Assembly: GCA_002428365.1 (NCBI GenBank)
Contig: DIVW01000005.1
Coordinates: forward strand, 56,110 to 120,109
DNA: 64,000 nucleotides
Source of the DNA: Propionibacteriaceae bacterium UBA6122
GTDB lineage: Bacteria > Actinomycetota > Actinomycetes > Propionibacteriales > Propionibacteriaceae
Direction of reading: 5' to 3'
Numbering within the stretch: position 1 is the stretch's first letter; every line of letters starts with the position of its first letter. Positions 16,472-24,217 of the stretch are shown here, one piece after another. A program made the translations under genes and the position numbers. Under the pieces are notes generated by a model. The model had not been told where the DNA came from, did no database searches, and saw only the letters and a program-made list of their open reading frames with translations.

Positions 16472-16779
16472 GCCGTCACCTCGGGAATCCCCAGCAAATC
16501 AGCGGCCTGGCTCAGCGCCGCCGCAAGGGTGCGCACCTGGTCTGGCGTGAGCATCACATCGGTGGCGTCAAGGTGAACGTAAGGCTCCGCAGGCTCGACG
16601 CTGTTGGGTTCGGGGTTCCAGCACAGATTGAGGTGCAGATCTTGTTTGATGCCGGCCGGGATGTCCGCTTCGTGCGCGATGAACGTTCCGTCATCCCAAC
16701 GCGCGTGCTCCCGGCACCAGGGTGGGCACGGCGTAGGGGCTTCGGTGGTGGTGATCTGCTCGTTTGCTGTGGTGGTCAT
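16468..16779 (-). CDS. CPPWC-motif (DUF6907-like) small protein
   Basis: A 103-residue protein with CPPWCREHARWDDGTFIAHE (Cys-Pro-Pro-Trp-Cys and two His, a possible metal site) and the C-terminal LTPDQVRTLAAALSQAADLL. The function is unknown. GGGAGCTGGTCACC precedes its ATG. First gene of the leftward operon of the element; its promoter should lie between 16780 and 16870. Confidence 0.75.
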   Translation of the reverse strand: MTTTANEQITTTEAPTPCPPWCREHARWDDGTFIAHEADIPAGIKQDLHLNLCWNPEPNSVEPAEPYVHLDATDVMLTPDQVRTLAAALSQAADLLGIPEVTA

Positions 16780-16832
16780 GGTGACCAGCTCCCTTCAATA
16801 TGAGGGAGAACCAAACTAGCGGTGAGGCGTGG

Positions 16833-16853
16833 AAGCTAGACGATATGTAGACC
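16833..16853 (+). promoter_or_regulatory. Putative integrase arm-type site, right end
   Basis: Reads AAGCTAGAC, five variable bases, GTAGACC: 16 of 21 positions match the site at 7822-7842, in the same orientation. It lies 47 bp inside the right attachment core. Confidence 0.5.
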
Positions 16854-16867
16854 ATTTGCTACCCCGG

Positions 16868-16897
16868 AAAACCGTCCCCCTTGTGGGGGGAGGTTTT
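16868..16897 (-). terminator. Rho-independent terminator for tRNA-His, supplied by the element
   Basis: On the minus strand AAAACC...CCCCC pairs with GGGGG...GGTTTT around a short loop, ending in a T run. It lies just 3' of tRNA-His, inside the element, and so replaces the terminator that insertion displaced to 7633-7655. Confidence 0.8.
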
Positions 16898-16899
16898 CA

Positions 16900-16927
16900 T
16901 TGGGGTGAGTAACGGGACTCGAACCCG
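16900..16927. other. attR (within tRNA-His 3' end)
   Basis: The second copy of the 28-bp core. It overlaps the T-arm and acceptor strand of the intact tRNA-His, so insertion left the tRNA functional. Confidence 0.92.
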
Positions 16928-16976
16928 CGACCACCTGGACCACAACCAGGAGCTCTACCAACTGAGCTATACCCAC
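16901..16976 (-). tRNA. tRNA-His (GTG)
   Basis: Acceptor GTGGGTA pairs with TACTCAC (one G-T). The anticodon loop TTGTGGT gives anticodon GTG. Discriminator C and encoded CCA are present, and the base before position 1 is G as required for His tRNAs. It is the integration target of the element to its left. Confidence 0.96.
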
Positions 16977-17040
16977 CAAGTACCGCACGGTTTCCCAGTT
17001 CGGCCCGCCTAGCTTAGCCGGTTGCGGCGACGAGCAGAAA

Positions 17041-17670
17041 TCAGTCGGCGGTCGGTGCCGGACGATGCCCGGTGAGGGCGCCCTGGTGTTTGGCCGCAAT
17101 TTCGCGCAGCGTGTCGGTGGGGGCACCGGGAGGGTTCACGAACACGGCTTCGCGGTAGTAGCGAAGCTCTTCGATCGACTCCTGGATGTCAGCAAGGGCG
17201 CGGTGATTCCCGTTCTTGGCCGGGGTGTTGTAGTAGGCGCGGGGGAACCAGCGGTGGGCGAGCTCCTTGATGCTGGAAACATCCACGTTGCGGTAGTGCA
17301 CGTGGGCTTCGAGTGCTGGCATATCGCGGGCGAGGAAGGCGCGGTCGGTGCCAATGGTGTTGCCGGCCAGCGGAGCCTTGCGGGGCTCGGGGACGTGCTC
17401 ACGGATGTAGCCAAGCACCAGCGCTTCGGCGGCAGCCATCTCCATCCCGCCCTCCAACAGCGGCAACAGACCCGACTTGGAGTGCATGTCGCGGACGAAA
17501 TCGCCCATCTGCGCCAAGGCTTCGGCCGGCGGCTTGATCACCACCTGCATGCCATCGCCGAGCACATTGAGATCGCCATCAGTGACCAGGACTGCGACCT
17601 CGACAAGGGCATCTGCCCTGAGGTCCAGACCAGTCATCTCGCAATCGATCCAGACCAGGTGCTCACTCAC
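17041..17670 (-). CDS. orn: Oligoribonuclease
   Basis: A DEDDh 3'-5' exoribonuclease that degrades short RNA oligonucleotides (and pGpG-type products) to mononucleotides in the cytoplasm. Motifs visible are LVWIDCEMTGLDL (Exo I, Asp and Glu), AGNTIGTDRAFLARDMP (Exo II) and NGNHRALADI (Exo III, His and Asp). GTG 17670 gives 209 residues, the family's normal length; an in-frame ATG ten codons earlier (17700) is the alternative. It stands alone between tRNA-His and a terminator-like hairpin. Confidence 0.93.
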   Translation of the reverse strand: MSEHLVWIDCEMTGLDLRADALVEVAVLVTDGDLNVLGDGMQVVIKPPAEALAQMGDFVRDMHSKSGLLPLLEGGMEMAAAEALVLGYIREHVPEPRKAPLAGNTIGTDRAFLARDMPALEAHVHYRNVDVSSIKELAHRWFPRAYYNTPAKNGNHRALADIQESIEELRYYREAVFVNPPGAPTDTLREIAAKHQGALTGHRPAPTAD

Positions 17671-17757
17671 GGCCCACACTCTAGAGCCAACCACCCACAT
17701 TCCGGTGCCAGGGTCACCTCGTGATTGGTCGGGGCTGCGCCCGGGAAGGCAGCAAAA

Positions 17758-17791
17758 AGGGGCCGGCGCGCTGGGTAGCGTGCCGGCCCCT
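17758..17791. terminator. GC-rich hairpin between orn and a small gene
   Basis: A stem of about 15 bp (AGGGGCCGGC with GCCGGCCCCT at its base) and a loop of GGG. It is preceded by AAAAA on the plus strand, which becomes a T run after the stem on the minus strand, so it most likely ends the leftward small gene. Confidence 0.75.
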
Positions 17792-17807
17792 GTTCGCGGC
17801 CATAGCC

Positions 17808-18059
17808 CTAGAGACCCTGGCGGAAGTGCATCAGGTGTCGAGCTTGCTCGGTGCGCAGCCGGTCAAGGCTGCGCTCCAACTCACTGGTCTGCAGCGGGTG
17901 CTGCAGTGAGCGGGCCAGGCGAAGGCGTCGACGCTCGGCCGAGCTTCTGGCGAAGTGAATCAGAACCAGGCCGAGCCGAAGCGCGGCCCGATCGAGCGGA
18001 CGGAGCCGATCGAGTATTGGTGGGTGCGTTTGCTGGGTGATTAGTTGCGAATTGCTCAT
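17808..18059 (-). CDS. Small cationic hypothetical protein
   Basis: An 83-residue basic protein. The stretch RPLDRAALRLGLVLIHFARS is typical of short actinobacterial proteins of unknown function, with an amphipathic or membrane-touching helix, followed by Arg-rich helices (SSAERRRLRLARSL). GAGGC precedes the ATG. A terminator follows its stop. It may be in one transcript with the 28-codon ORF upstream at 18216-18302. Confidence 0.6.
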   Translation of the reverse strand: MSNSQLITQQTHPPILDRLRPLDRAALRLGLVLIHFARSSAERRRLRLARSLQHPLQTSELERSLDRLRTEQARHLMHFRQGL

Positions 18060-18215
18060 GGTTGCCTCGGGTATTTGTGCAGCACGGAATAGCCGCTCGG
18101 CGGCACGAAGAATGATGCGAGTTGTTTAGGACTCGGCAAATTGGGGCCCCGGCCGGAATGGGCATGGGGCGGCGCAGCTAGAGGGTGTAGCCCCTAGTGG
18201 TAGCGGTGTAGGTCG

Positions 18216-18302
18216 TCAGGACTGACGGTAACCGGGCACGACGACGGGGCCAGTATTGGTACGCGGCTGGTTCTGGTAGCGAACTCTGGCGGTGGTGATC
18301 AT
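18216..18302 (-). CDS. 28-residue leader-like peptide
   Basis: A short ORF beginning MITTARVRYQNQ and ending GYRQS. AAAGGAGG (18312-18319) sits 9 bases before the ATG, the best ribosome site in this region, and a -35/-10 pair lies just upstream. The peptide has four Arg and several Thr and Val, but no runs of one amino acid that would show attenuation clearly. It may be a small protein or a leader of the 83-residue gene downstream. Confidence 0.45.
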   Translation of the reverse strand: MITTARVRYQNQPRTNTGPVVVPGYRQS

Positions 18303-18343
18303 CAACTCTGGCCTCCTTTCTTGTCGACGGCGCAACGGGAATT

Positions 18344-18372
18344 ACAATAACCACTTGCAGCCATTGATGCAA
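18344..18372 (-). promoter_or_regulatory. Putative promoter for the leader ORF
   Basis: On the minus strand TTGCAT (18367-18372) and TATTGT (18344-18349) are separated by 17 bp, about 40 bases upstream of the 28-codon ORF. Housekeeping-type spacing; the elements are imperfect. Confidence 0.4.
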
Positions 18373-18511
18373 CTCTTGTCACAAGGTTTGAGTGAAGTTG
18401 CTCACCTGAGGCCATCCTGGGCGCCGCTGAGCCGACTCGGGTGCGGAGTTTGTCGGCTGCCGAATGCGGCCGCGGGCCCCGGTCGAGATACCATTCACAC
18501 GCAGTTCGCGT

Positions 18512-18584
18512 GCCCCCGTAGCTCAGTGGATAGAGCAGCGGCCTTCTAATCCGACGGTCCCAGGTTCGAGTCCTGGCGGGGGCG
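18512..18584 (+). tRNA. tRNA-Arg (TCT)
   Basis: Acceptor GCCCCCG pairs with CGGGGGC, the anticodon loop CTTCTAA gives anticodon TCT, and the T-arm is CCAGGTTCGAGTCCTGG. The anticodon stem has mismatches at its two ends, which is unusual, but the rest is canonical. CCA not encoded. Confidence 0.92.
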
Positions 18585-18646
18585 CTCCACCGGTTCCGGT
18601 GAAGCTAGACTCCCCGCACGCAACGTTGAGCTGGGTGGTGTTAGTC

Positions 18647-20020
18647 ATGGCCGTTGCCAATGGCCAAGTCTCTTTCTGGTGGCAGCAGATCGGGCTGCCG
18701 CAGCAGCGCGCGTCGCTGCCGGGTTCGATCGAAGCCGACGTCGTCATCGTGGGCGCTGGCTTCACCGGTCTGTGGACCGCCTACTACCTGAAAAAGGCTC
18801 AGCCGGATGCCCGAGTGGTGGTGCTGGAGCAGCGATTCGCCGGTTACGGCGCCTCCGGCCGTAACGGCGGTTGGTGTGTGAACTCGATCACCGGCGGACG
18901 CGAGCGCTATCTGCACAGTCACGGCACCGACGCAGTAATCGCTTTCCAGCGGGCGATGAATGACACTGTCGACGAAGTGGTGCGGGTGGCGGCCGCGGAG
19001 AGCATCGAGGCCGACATTCGCCAGGGCGGGGAGTTCAACGTCGCCTACAACCCGGCCCAGGCGGCTCGAATGCGGGCCTTCCATGAGGCTGAGTCGCATT
19101 GGCCTGGCGCTGACGTCCAACTGCTTACGGCGGGTGAGGCTGCGGCCCGCATCAACGTGGCCAATGCCCTTGGCGCCACTTGGCAGCCGCACTGTGCCCG
19201 GTTGAATCCGGCCAAGCTTGCCCGTGGCCTGGCCGAGGTGGTTGAGGCGCTCGGCGTCGGTATCTATGAGGGCACCACTGTCACTCAGATAAGTGCCGGG
19301 CAAGTCAAGACCGACTTCGGCGTGGTGCGCGCCCCGGCGATCATCAGAGCGACCGAAGGCTTCACTGCCAACATCCGTGGTGAGCACCGCACCTGGCTGC
19401 CGATGAACTCCTCCATGATCGTCACCGAACCGCTACCGCCTGCGGTCTGGGCGCAGATCGGTTGGGACGGTGCCGAAACCCTGGGCGACTATGCCCACGT
19501 CTACATGTATGCCCAACGCACCGCTGATGACCGGATCGCATTCGGCGGACGTGGCGTGCCTTATCGCTACGGCTCGCGGGTTGATGCCGACGGCCTCACT
19601 CAGCAACGCACCGTCGAGAGCCTGACCGAGTTGTTGGGCAGGTTCTTCCCGGCCGCAGCCGATGCTGCGATCGACCACGCCTGGTCTGGAGTGCTCGGGG
19701 TGCCAAGGGATTGGGCGGCCACCATCGGTTTCGATCCGGGTACCGGTATGGGTTGGGCCGGCGGCTATGTGGGCACCGGGGTGGCCACCACCAATCTGGC
19801 CGGACGGACGCTGGCCGACCTGATACTGCGCAGTGACACCGACCTGACCCGACTGCCCTGGGTTGGTCGGAAGGTGCGCAAGTGGGAGCCCGAGCCGTTG
19901 CGCTGGTTGGGCGTTCAGGCGATCTATGCCGCCTACCGCACGGCTGATCGTCAGGAGGCGGCGGGTCGGACGACCACCGCGCCGGTGGCTCGGATCGCTG
20001 ATCTGATTTCCGGCCACTGA
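18647..20020 (+). CDS. FAD-dependent amine/glycine-oxidase-like oxidoreductase (DAO family)
   Basis: A 457-residue flavoprotein of the DAO family (PuuB/gamma-glutamylputrescine oxidase-like). The dinucleotide-binding motif is ADVVIVGAGFTGLWTAYYL (residue about 30), followed by ASGRNGGWCVN, typical of this branch. The C-terminal FAD contact is GYVGTGVATTNLAGRTLADL. It would oxidise a small amine or amino acid with release of aldehyde and ammonia; the substrate is unknown. The start is placed at ATG 18647, since the longer frame runs through tRNA-Arg. Single gene, convergent with the GH3 gene. Confidence 0.85.
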   Translation: MAVANGQVSFWWQQIGLPQQRASLPGSIEADVVIVGAGFTGLWTAYYLKKAQPDARVVVLEQRFAGYGASGRNGGWCVNSITGGRERYLHSHGTDAVIAFQRAMNDTVDEVVRVAAAESIEADIRQGGEFNVAYNPAQAARMRAFHEAESHWPGADVQLLTAGEAAARINVANALGATWQPHCARLNPAKLARGLAEVVEALGVGIYEGTTVTQISAGQVKTDFGVVRAPAIIRATEGFTANIRGEHRTWLPMNSSMIVTEPLPPAVWAQIGWDGAETLGDYAHVYMYAQRTADDRIAFGGRGVPYRYGSRVDADGLTQQRTVESLTELLGRFFPAAADAAIDHAWSGVLGVPRDWAATIGFDPGTGMGWAGGYVGTGVATTNLAGRTLADLILRSDTDLTRLPWVGRKVRKWEPEPLRWLGVQAIYAAYRTADRQEAAGRTTTAPVARIADLISGH

Positions 20021-20048
20021 ACCCAGCGCAGGCGACAGGTCTGAGAGA

Positions 20049-22322
20049 TCAGTTGATCCGGAAGCTTGCCCGGATCTGGCGGGCCGGATCTGAACTCGGC
20101 CCCACCCGTAGCTCGAACTCTCCGGGTTCGACCACCCGTTGACCGGCGGCGGTGACGATGCTGCAGGACGAAGCCTCAAATTCGATGGTGGCGGTCACCG
20201 CCTCGCCTGGTGCCAGCCGCACCTGAGTGAAGGCTTTCAACTCCTGATCGGCCCAGGCTGCGCTGGTCACCCGGTCGCTCACGTAAGCCTGGACAGTCTC
20301 GGTTGCCGGTCGGTCGCCGAGGTTGCGCAGCTGGATACTCGCCCGAACGCGGTCGGTGGCAGCCAATGTGCTGGACTCAATCTGGAGCTCGCCGTATTCG
20401 ACCTTGCTGTAAGACAGGCCCTCGCCGAAGACGAACAGTGGTCGTTGAGTGAGGTCGGCATAGCGGTCGCCGTGCTGGCCACGAATCTGGTTGTAATAGA
20501 CCGGTTGTTGGCCGACGTGGCGGGCGAAAGTGATGGGCAGTCGTCCGGTGGGCTCGATCAGGCCGAGTATCAGCTCAGCGATGGCTTGGCCGCCGCGCAT
20601 TCCCGGGTTGAAGGCGGCGATGATCGCGGCTGCGGAGAGAGCGGAGGGGGGCAGGGTGCTGGGCTTGGACTGCACCAGCACCACCACCATCGGGGTACCA
20701 GTGGCCGCGATGGCGTCCAGCAAGGCGAGTTGACCGCCCTGCAATTCCAAAGTGGCAGTGGAACGGCCTTCGCCTGTCAGGGCGACGGAGTCGCCAACCA
20801 CCACCACGGCCAGATCGGCCGCTGCGGCTGCGGCAGTGGCTGCCGCCAGCAGCGCCGGGTCCGGCTGGGCGGCCACGAAGACATCCGGCCGGGGCTGGCC
20901 ATCGGGGAAATGGGTGCCTCCCGGGTCAGGAATCAGGGTGCCGATCTCAGCGCCCTTGGCGTAGGAAGCCTGCCAGTTCCGCGGCGCGACTTGGCTGAAC
21001 CCGTCCCGCACTGTCTGGATGTTGCTGCGCGGGTGGCCGCCCGGCATCCAGGTGACCTGGCCAGAATCGCCAGCCCAGTCACCCAACATGGCTTGGGGGT
21101 CGTCGGCGTTGGGGCCGATCACCGCGATCTTGCGCGGCTCGGCGCAGACGGCCCGGCCGGTCTCGTCGGCGCTCAGACCACCAGCCAGCGGCAGAGTGCC
21201 ATTGTTAGTCAGCAGTACCAATGAACGTCGGGCCAGTTCAAGGTTCACGGCGCGGTGTTCGGGGCTGGCGATCTTGGCCTGACGAACCGGGTCGGGGTGC
21301 CGGGGGTCTTCGAACAATCCGAGGCGGAACTTGAGGCGGAGGATTCGGCGGACGGCGGCGTCCACCTCGGCTTCGGTGATTCGCCCCTCGGCTAGGGCGG
21401 CTAGGGCACCTTCGTAAAAGGTTGGGGTGGTCATGATCACGTCATTGCCAGCCTGCACTGCTGCCGTCGCGGCTTCGGTGATGTCGGCGCAGACCTGTTG
21501 CTCCCAGACCATTCGGCCGACGTTGTCCCAGTCGGTGACCAGCAGTCCGTCATAGCCCCATTCGCCTTTGAGGACGTCGTTGATCAGCCAACGGTTGGCC
21601 GTGATCGGCACGCCGTCCATGGATTGGTAGCCCAACATGAAGGTGCCCACCCCCTCGGCGGCGGCACGCTCGAAGGGTGGCAGGAACCACGACCGCAGCT
21701 TGCGCTGACTGAGGTCGGCTTCGCTGGCATCCCGGCCGCCCTGAGTTTCGGAGTAGCCAGCGAAATGCTTGGCGCAAGCCAGTACGGAGTCGGCATCGGC
21801 CAGCCCGGCGCCCTGATAGCCACGAATCATCGCCGACCCCAGCTCACCGATCAGGTGGGGATCCTCGCCAAAAGTCTCGTTCACTCGGCCCCAACGTAGG
21901 TCGCGGGTGATGCAAAGCACCGGCGAGAACGTCCAGTGCATGCCAGTGGCGGCCATCTCGACCGCCGTCACTCGACCGGCCCGCTCGACCAGGGACGGAT
22001 TCCAGCTGGCAGCCATCGCCAACTGCGTGCCAAAGATCGTGGCACCGGGCCAGAAGGAATGGCCATGAATTCCGTCATCGGCGACGAGCAGCGGAATGCG
22101 CAGTCGCGTCTGGCTGGCCAGGTGGTGCGCCTGACCCATCAACTCCGGTGAGGTGTGCAAGATGCTGCCAGCGTGCCGCCCAGTGATCGCCTCGGCGAGG
22201 TCGCCACGGGCGTCCAGCATCAACATCTGGCCGACCTTTTCTTCCGGGGTCATCCTGGCCAGTAGGTCATCGATCCGCGCCGCTACGTTGGCGTGCGGAT
22301 CAAGATAGGTCGCAGTGGGCAC
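20049..22322 (-). CDS. GH3 beta-glycosidase (beta-glucosidase/xylosidase-like)
   Basis: A 757-residue glycoside hydrolase family 3 enzyme. It has the N-terminal TIM-barrel domain (VGQMLMLDARGD, DDGIHGH, KHFAGY), catalytic nucleophile Asp in LLVTDWDN, the (alpha/beta)6 sandwich domain and a C-terminal fibronectin-like domain (VSDRVTSAAWADQELKAF). No signal peptide is seen, so it probably hydrolyses imported oligosaccharides in the cytoplasm. The start is GTG 22322 with AAGGAGAA upstream. Last gene of the leftward operon with the aldolase and esterase. Glucose or xylose specificity cannot be decided. Confidence 0.92.
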   Translation of the reverse strand: MPTATYLDPHANVAARIDDLLARMTPEEKVGQMLMLDARGDLAEAITGRHAGSILHTSPELMGQAHHLASQTRLRIPLLVADDGIHGHSFWPGATIFGTQLAMAASWNPSLVERAGRVTAVEMAATGMHWTFSPVLCITRDLRWGRVNETFGEDPHLIGELGSAMIRGYQGAGLADADSVLACAKHFAGYSETQGGRDASEADLSQRKLRSWFLPPFERAAAEGVGTFMLGYQSMDGVPITANRWLINDVLKGEWGYDGLLVTDWDNVGRMVWEQQVCADITEAATAAVQAGNDVIMTTPTFYEGALAALAEGRITEAEVDAAVRRILRLKFRLGLFEDPRHPDPVRQAKIASPEHRAVNLELARRSLVLLTNNGTLPLAGGLSADETGRAVCAEPRKIAVIGPNADDPQAMLGDWAGDSGQVTWMPGGHPRSNIQTVRDGFSQVAPRNWQASYAKGAEIGTLIPDPGGTHFPDGQPRPDVFVAAQPDPALLAAATAAAAAADLAVVVVGDSVALTGEGRSTATLELQGGQLALLDAIAATGTPMVVVLVQSKPSTLPPSALSAAAIIAAFNPGMRGGQAIAELILGLIEPTGRLPITFARHVGQQPVYYNQIRGQHGDRYADLTQRPLFVFGEGLSYSKVEYGELQIESSTLAATDRVRASIQLRNLGDRPATETVQAYVSDRVTSAAWADQELKAFTQVRLAPGEAVTATIEFEASSCSIVTAAGQRVVEPGEFELRVGPSSDPARQIRASFRIN

Positions 22323-22365
22323 CGCAGTTCTCCTTGGGTGGGTGTTGGACGGCCCGCCGCCCGGC

Positions 22366-23136
22366 TCAGCGCTGGTGGGCGGCCTCGACTGCGGCGCGCA
22401 AACCGCTGGCCAGCACGTCCACGTCGGTGAGGGCGGTGAGCCAGTTAGCGCCGCGGTCGCTCCAGTGATGGGCCATCGCGACGTCAGAGCAGTGCATGCC
22501 GACCGGCATTCCGGCCGCCTTCGCGGCGTTCAGCACCGCAGTGAGTAGGTCGTTTACCGCCGCGCTGTTGCGGTAAGTCTGGCGGCCGAAACCGCACGAC
22601 AGCGCCAGATCATTGGGCCCGATGTAGATGGCATCAACGCCGGGAGTAGCCAGAATCGCATCCAGATTCGCTACCGCCTCGGCGGTCTCGATCATCACTA
22701 CGCACAGCACCTCGGCATCGGCCTGTTCGGGGGTCAGGATCGGTCGAGCAGACCAAAGCGGCCCCCACGAACGAGTCCCGTTGGGCGGAAACCGGCAGGC
22801 CTGGGCGGCGGCCAGGGCTTCGGCTGCGGTGTTCACCATCGGCACGATCACTCCGCTGGCGCCGGCATCGAGGGCCCGCATGATCTGTCCGGGGTCGTTC
22901 CAGCGCACCCGAACCAGCGGGACGCGGCCGGCCACCCGCATCGATGCCAGCAGGCTGGGCAAGGTTGCGGTGTCGCAATAGCCATGCTGGGCGTCGACGC
23001 ACACTATGTCCGCCTCGGTCGCTGCCACCAGTTCGGCGACCAGCGGATCTGCCGAGACTGACCAAGCGCCGATGGCGGCTTGACCGCCCTGCCAGCGCGC
23101 GCGCAGCCGAGTGCTGTCGGGCACCGGTTGGTTCAT
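22366..23136 (-). CDS. HpcH/HpaI-family 2-keto-3-deoxy-acid aldolase
   Basis: A 256-residue class II pyruvate aldolase, probably splitting a 2-keto-3-deoxy sugar acid to pyruvate and an aldehyde. Family motifs are VCVDAQHGYCD, VRVRWNDPGQIMRALDAGA, IVPMVNTAAEA, the metal ligand Glu in VVMIETAEAV, and Asp in IYIGPNDLALS. Its ATG overlaps the esterase stop (ATGA), so the two are coupled. Relatives include KDR and KDGlucarate aldolases. With the DHDPS-type aldolase across the divergent promoter, the island has two candidate aldolases. Confidence 0.88.
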   Translation of the reverse strand: MNQPVPDSTRLRARWQGGQAAIGAWSVSADPLVAELVAATEADIVCVDAQHGYCDTATLPSLLASMRVAGRVPLVRVRWNDPGQIMRALDAGASGVIVPMVNTAAEALAAAQACRFPPNGTRSWGPLWSARPILTPEQADAEVLCVVMIETAEAVANLDAILATPGVDAIYIGPNDLALSCGFGRQTYRNSAAVNDLLTAVLNAAKAAGMPVGMHCSDVAMAHHWSDRGANWLTALTDVDVLASGLRAAVEAAHQR

Positions 23137-24098
23137 CTGCCCACCACCTTGTCGAGAAAGCCGAGTTGCTTGAGGAAGTGTCCAGGCCCGCCACCTTCAT
23201 GCCCGGCGAACGGATAGGGCTCGATCTGGTGTGGTCCGGCCCAGTTGTTGAAGGCCGCAAACACCGAAGAGGGCAGACAAACTGAATCCATGAGGCCCAC
23301 CGAAAAGAGCGCGGGAGCGGTTGCTCGGGCAGCGAAATGCACAGCATCGAAGTAGGACAAGGTGTTGAACACCTGATCGACCCGACCGGGGTGGACGGCG
23401 AGGTAGCGCTTCACCTCGGCGTAGGGATCTTCATCGCTGCTTTCGACCGAGCGGCGCCAATGGCTACCAAATGGGACATCAGGCATCGCAGCAACCAGGC
23501 CCGAGGCCAGCCCAGCGGCTGCGATCGAGATGCCGCCGCCCTGGCTCACCCCAGTGACGGCCAGCGGGCCCACTTCGGGTAGTTCACTCAGTGTCTCAAT
23601 CAGCCGGACGGCGTCGGTGTAGACGCGGCGGTAGTAGTAGGAGTCAGGCGATTCCAGGCCACGAGTGGCAAAACCGGGGCCGGAGGCTCCATGCCCGACC
23701 GGATCGGCAGTCACCCCACCAGAGCCCCACCAGGCGCCTTGGCCGCGGGTGTCCATGAAGGCGTAGCCGTAGCCGGCCGCGACCCAGGCAAGATGCTCAT
23801 GGGGCAGCCCTCGTCCGCCGCCGTAGCCATTGAAGCCGACCACCGTGGGTAAGTCGTCCCCAGCTCCGCGCGGGCGCAGCAGCCAGGCTGCGATCGGGTG
23901 TCCGCCAAAACCGGCGTAGCGCAGGTCGATCACTTCTACTTCACGTAGCTCGGGCATGGCCGGGCGCAGTTCTGGAGTCCAGGCCGACTCGCGGGCCTCG
24001 GTCAGGGTGTTGTGCCAAAACGTGTCGAAATCGCCAGGAGCGCTCAGCTGGGGCTGATACTCATGCAAGGCAGGTAGCGGCAGATCGACGAGCGCCAT
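23133..24098 (-). CDS. CE7-type acetyl (xylan) esterase / cephalosporin-C deacetylase
   Basis: A 321-residue alpha/beta hydrolase of the AXE1 family, which removes acetyl groups from xylo-oligosaccharides. It has the family signatures NGYGGGRG and DTRGQG, nucleophile Ser in GVSQGGGIS, Asp in SVGLMDSVCLPSS and His in YPFAGHEGGG. No signal peptide, which fits intracellular deacetylation of imported oligosaccharides. GGAGGAG precedes its ATG. First gene of the leftward operon, 41 bp from an 18-bp palindrome shared with the importer promoter. Confidence 0.9.
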   Translation of the reverse strand: MALVDLPLPALHEYQPQLSAPGDFDTFWHNTLTEARESAWTPELRPAMPELREVEVIDLRYAGFGGHPIAAWLLRPRGAGDDLPTVVGFNGYGGGRGLPHEHLAWVAAGYGYAFMDTRGQGAWWGSGGVTADPVGHGASGPGFATRGLESPDSYYYRRVYTDAVRLIETLSELPEVGPLAVTGVSQGGGISIAAAGLASGLVAAMPDVPFGSHWRRSVESSDEDPYAEVKRYLAVHPGRVDQVFNTLSYFDAVHFAARATAPALFSVGLMDSVCLPSSVFAAFNNWAGPHQIEPYPFAGHEGGGPGHFLKQLGFLDKVVGR

Positions 24099-24138
24099 GG
24101 CTCCTCCTGGTGGCGGGGTACGGGCAACTCATTGGGTG

Positions 24139-24156
24139 ACTTGTCCTCTGACGAGT
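24139..24156. promoter_or_regulatory. Putative FadR-type operator (site 1)
   Basis: ACTTGTCCTCTGACGAGT is an imperfect palindrome with 7-bp arms, one mismatch, and a 4-bp centre. It lies between the divergent esterase operon and the regulator gene. The same site, with perfect arms, recurs at 32096-32113. Confidence 0.7.
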
Positions 24157-24217
24157 TAGAGACTAGCATCAGGGCACGGCGGGGACACCCCCATATTCGA
24201 CGACGAGGGAGGAATCA

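Larger units (their letters stand above)
7656..16927. mobile_element. 9.3 kb integrated element at tRNA-His (phage satellite or remnant)
   Basis: The element is bounded by identical 28-bp sequences at 7656-7683 and 16900-16927; the second is the 3' end of an intact tRNA-His. A tyrosine integrase is the first gene inside the left end. Then come an excisionase-like protein, a RepA-like ATPase, a WhiB-like protein, small overlapping ORFs and a tail-like protein. The right part, on the other strand, holds an Abi/HEPN protein and two Cys-motif proteins. No terminase, capsid, portal, lysis, TraB/FtsK or relaxase gene is visible. It is therefore not self-sufficient as a phage or conjugative element on this evidence. 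A phage satellite or a reduced prophage are the best readings. Confidence 0.9.
18060..18511. other. Intergenic region with leader ORF and promoter
   Basis: This 450-bp gap before tRNA-Arg contains a 28-codon minus-strand ORF with a strong ribosome site and a matching promoter (listed separately). The remainder, including 18060-18215, shows no gene I can support. Confidence 0.6.

Noticed and set aside
7656..16927. Element considered as an integrative conjugative element
   Set aside because: No TraB/FtsK translocase, relaxase or other transfer gene is visible, and a tail-like protein is present.
17721..17791. Possible SRP or other stable RNA near GGGCTGCGCCCGGGAAGGCAGC
   Set aside because: The conserved 4.5S apical motif is absent; the strong stem there is better read as a terminator.
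18178..18372. 64-codon minus-strand frame in the gap before tRNA-Arg
   Set aside because: Another frame of the same DNA has the strong ribosome site and ATG at 18302; this frame would need a start without one.
18464..18646. Upstream extension of the FAD oxidoreductase through tRNA-Arg
   Set aside because: It would encode the tRNA in protein; ATG 18647 fits the family start.
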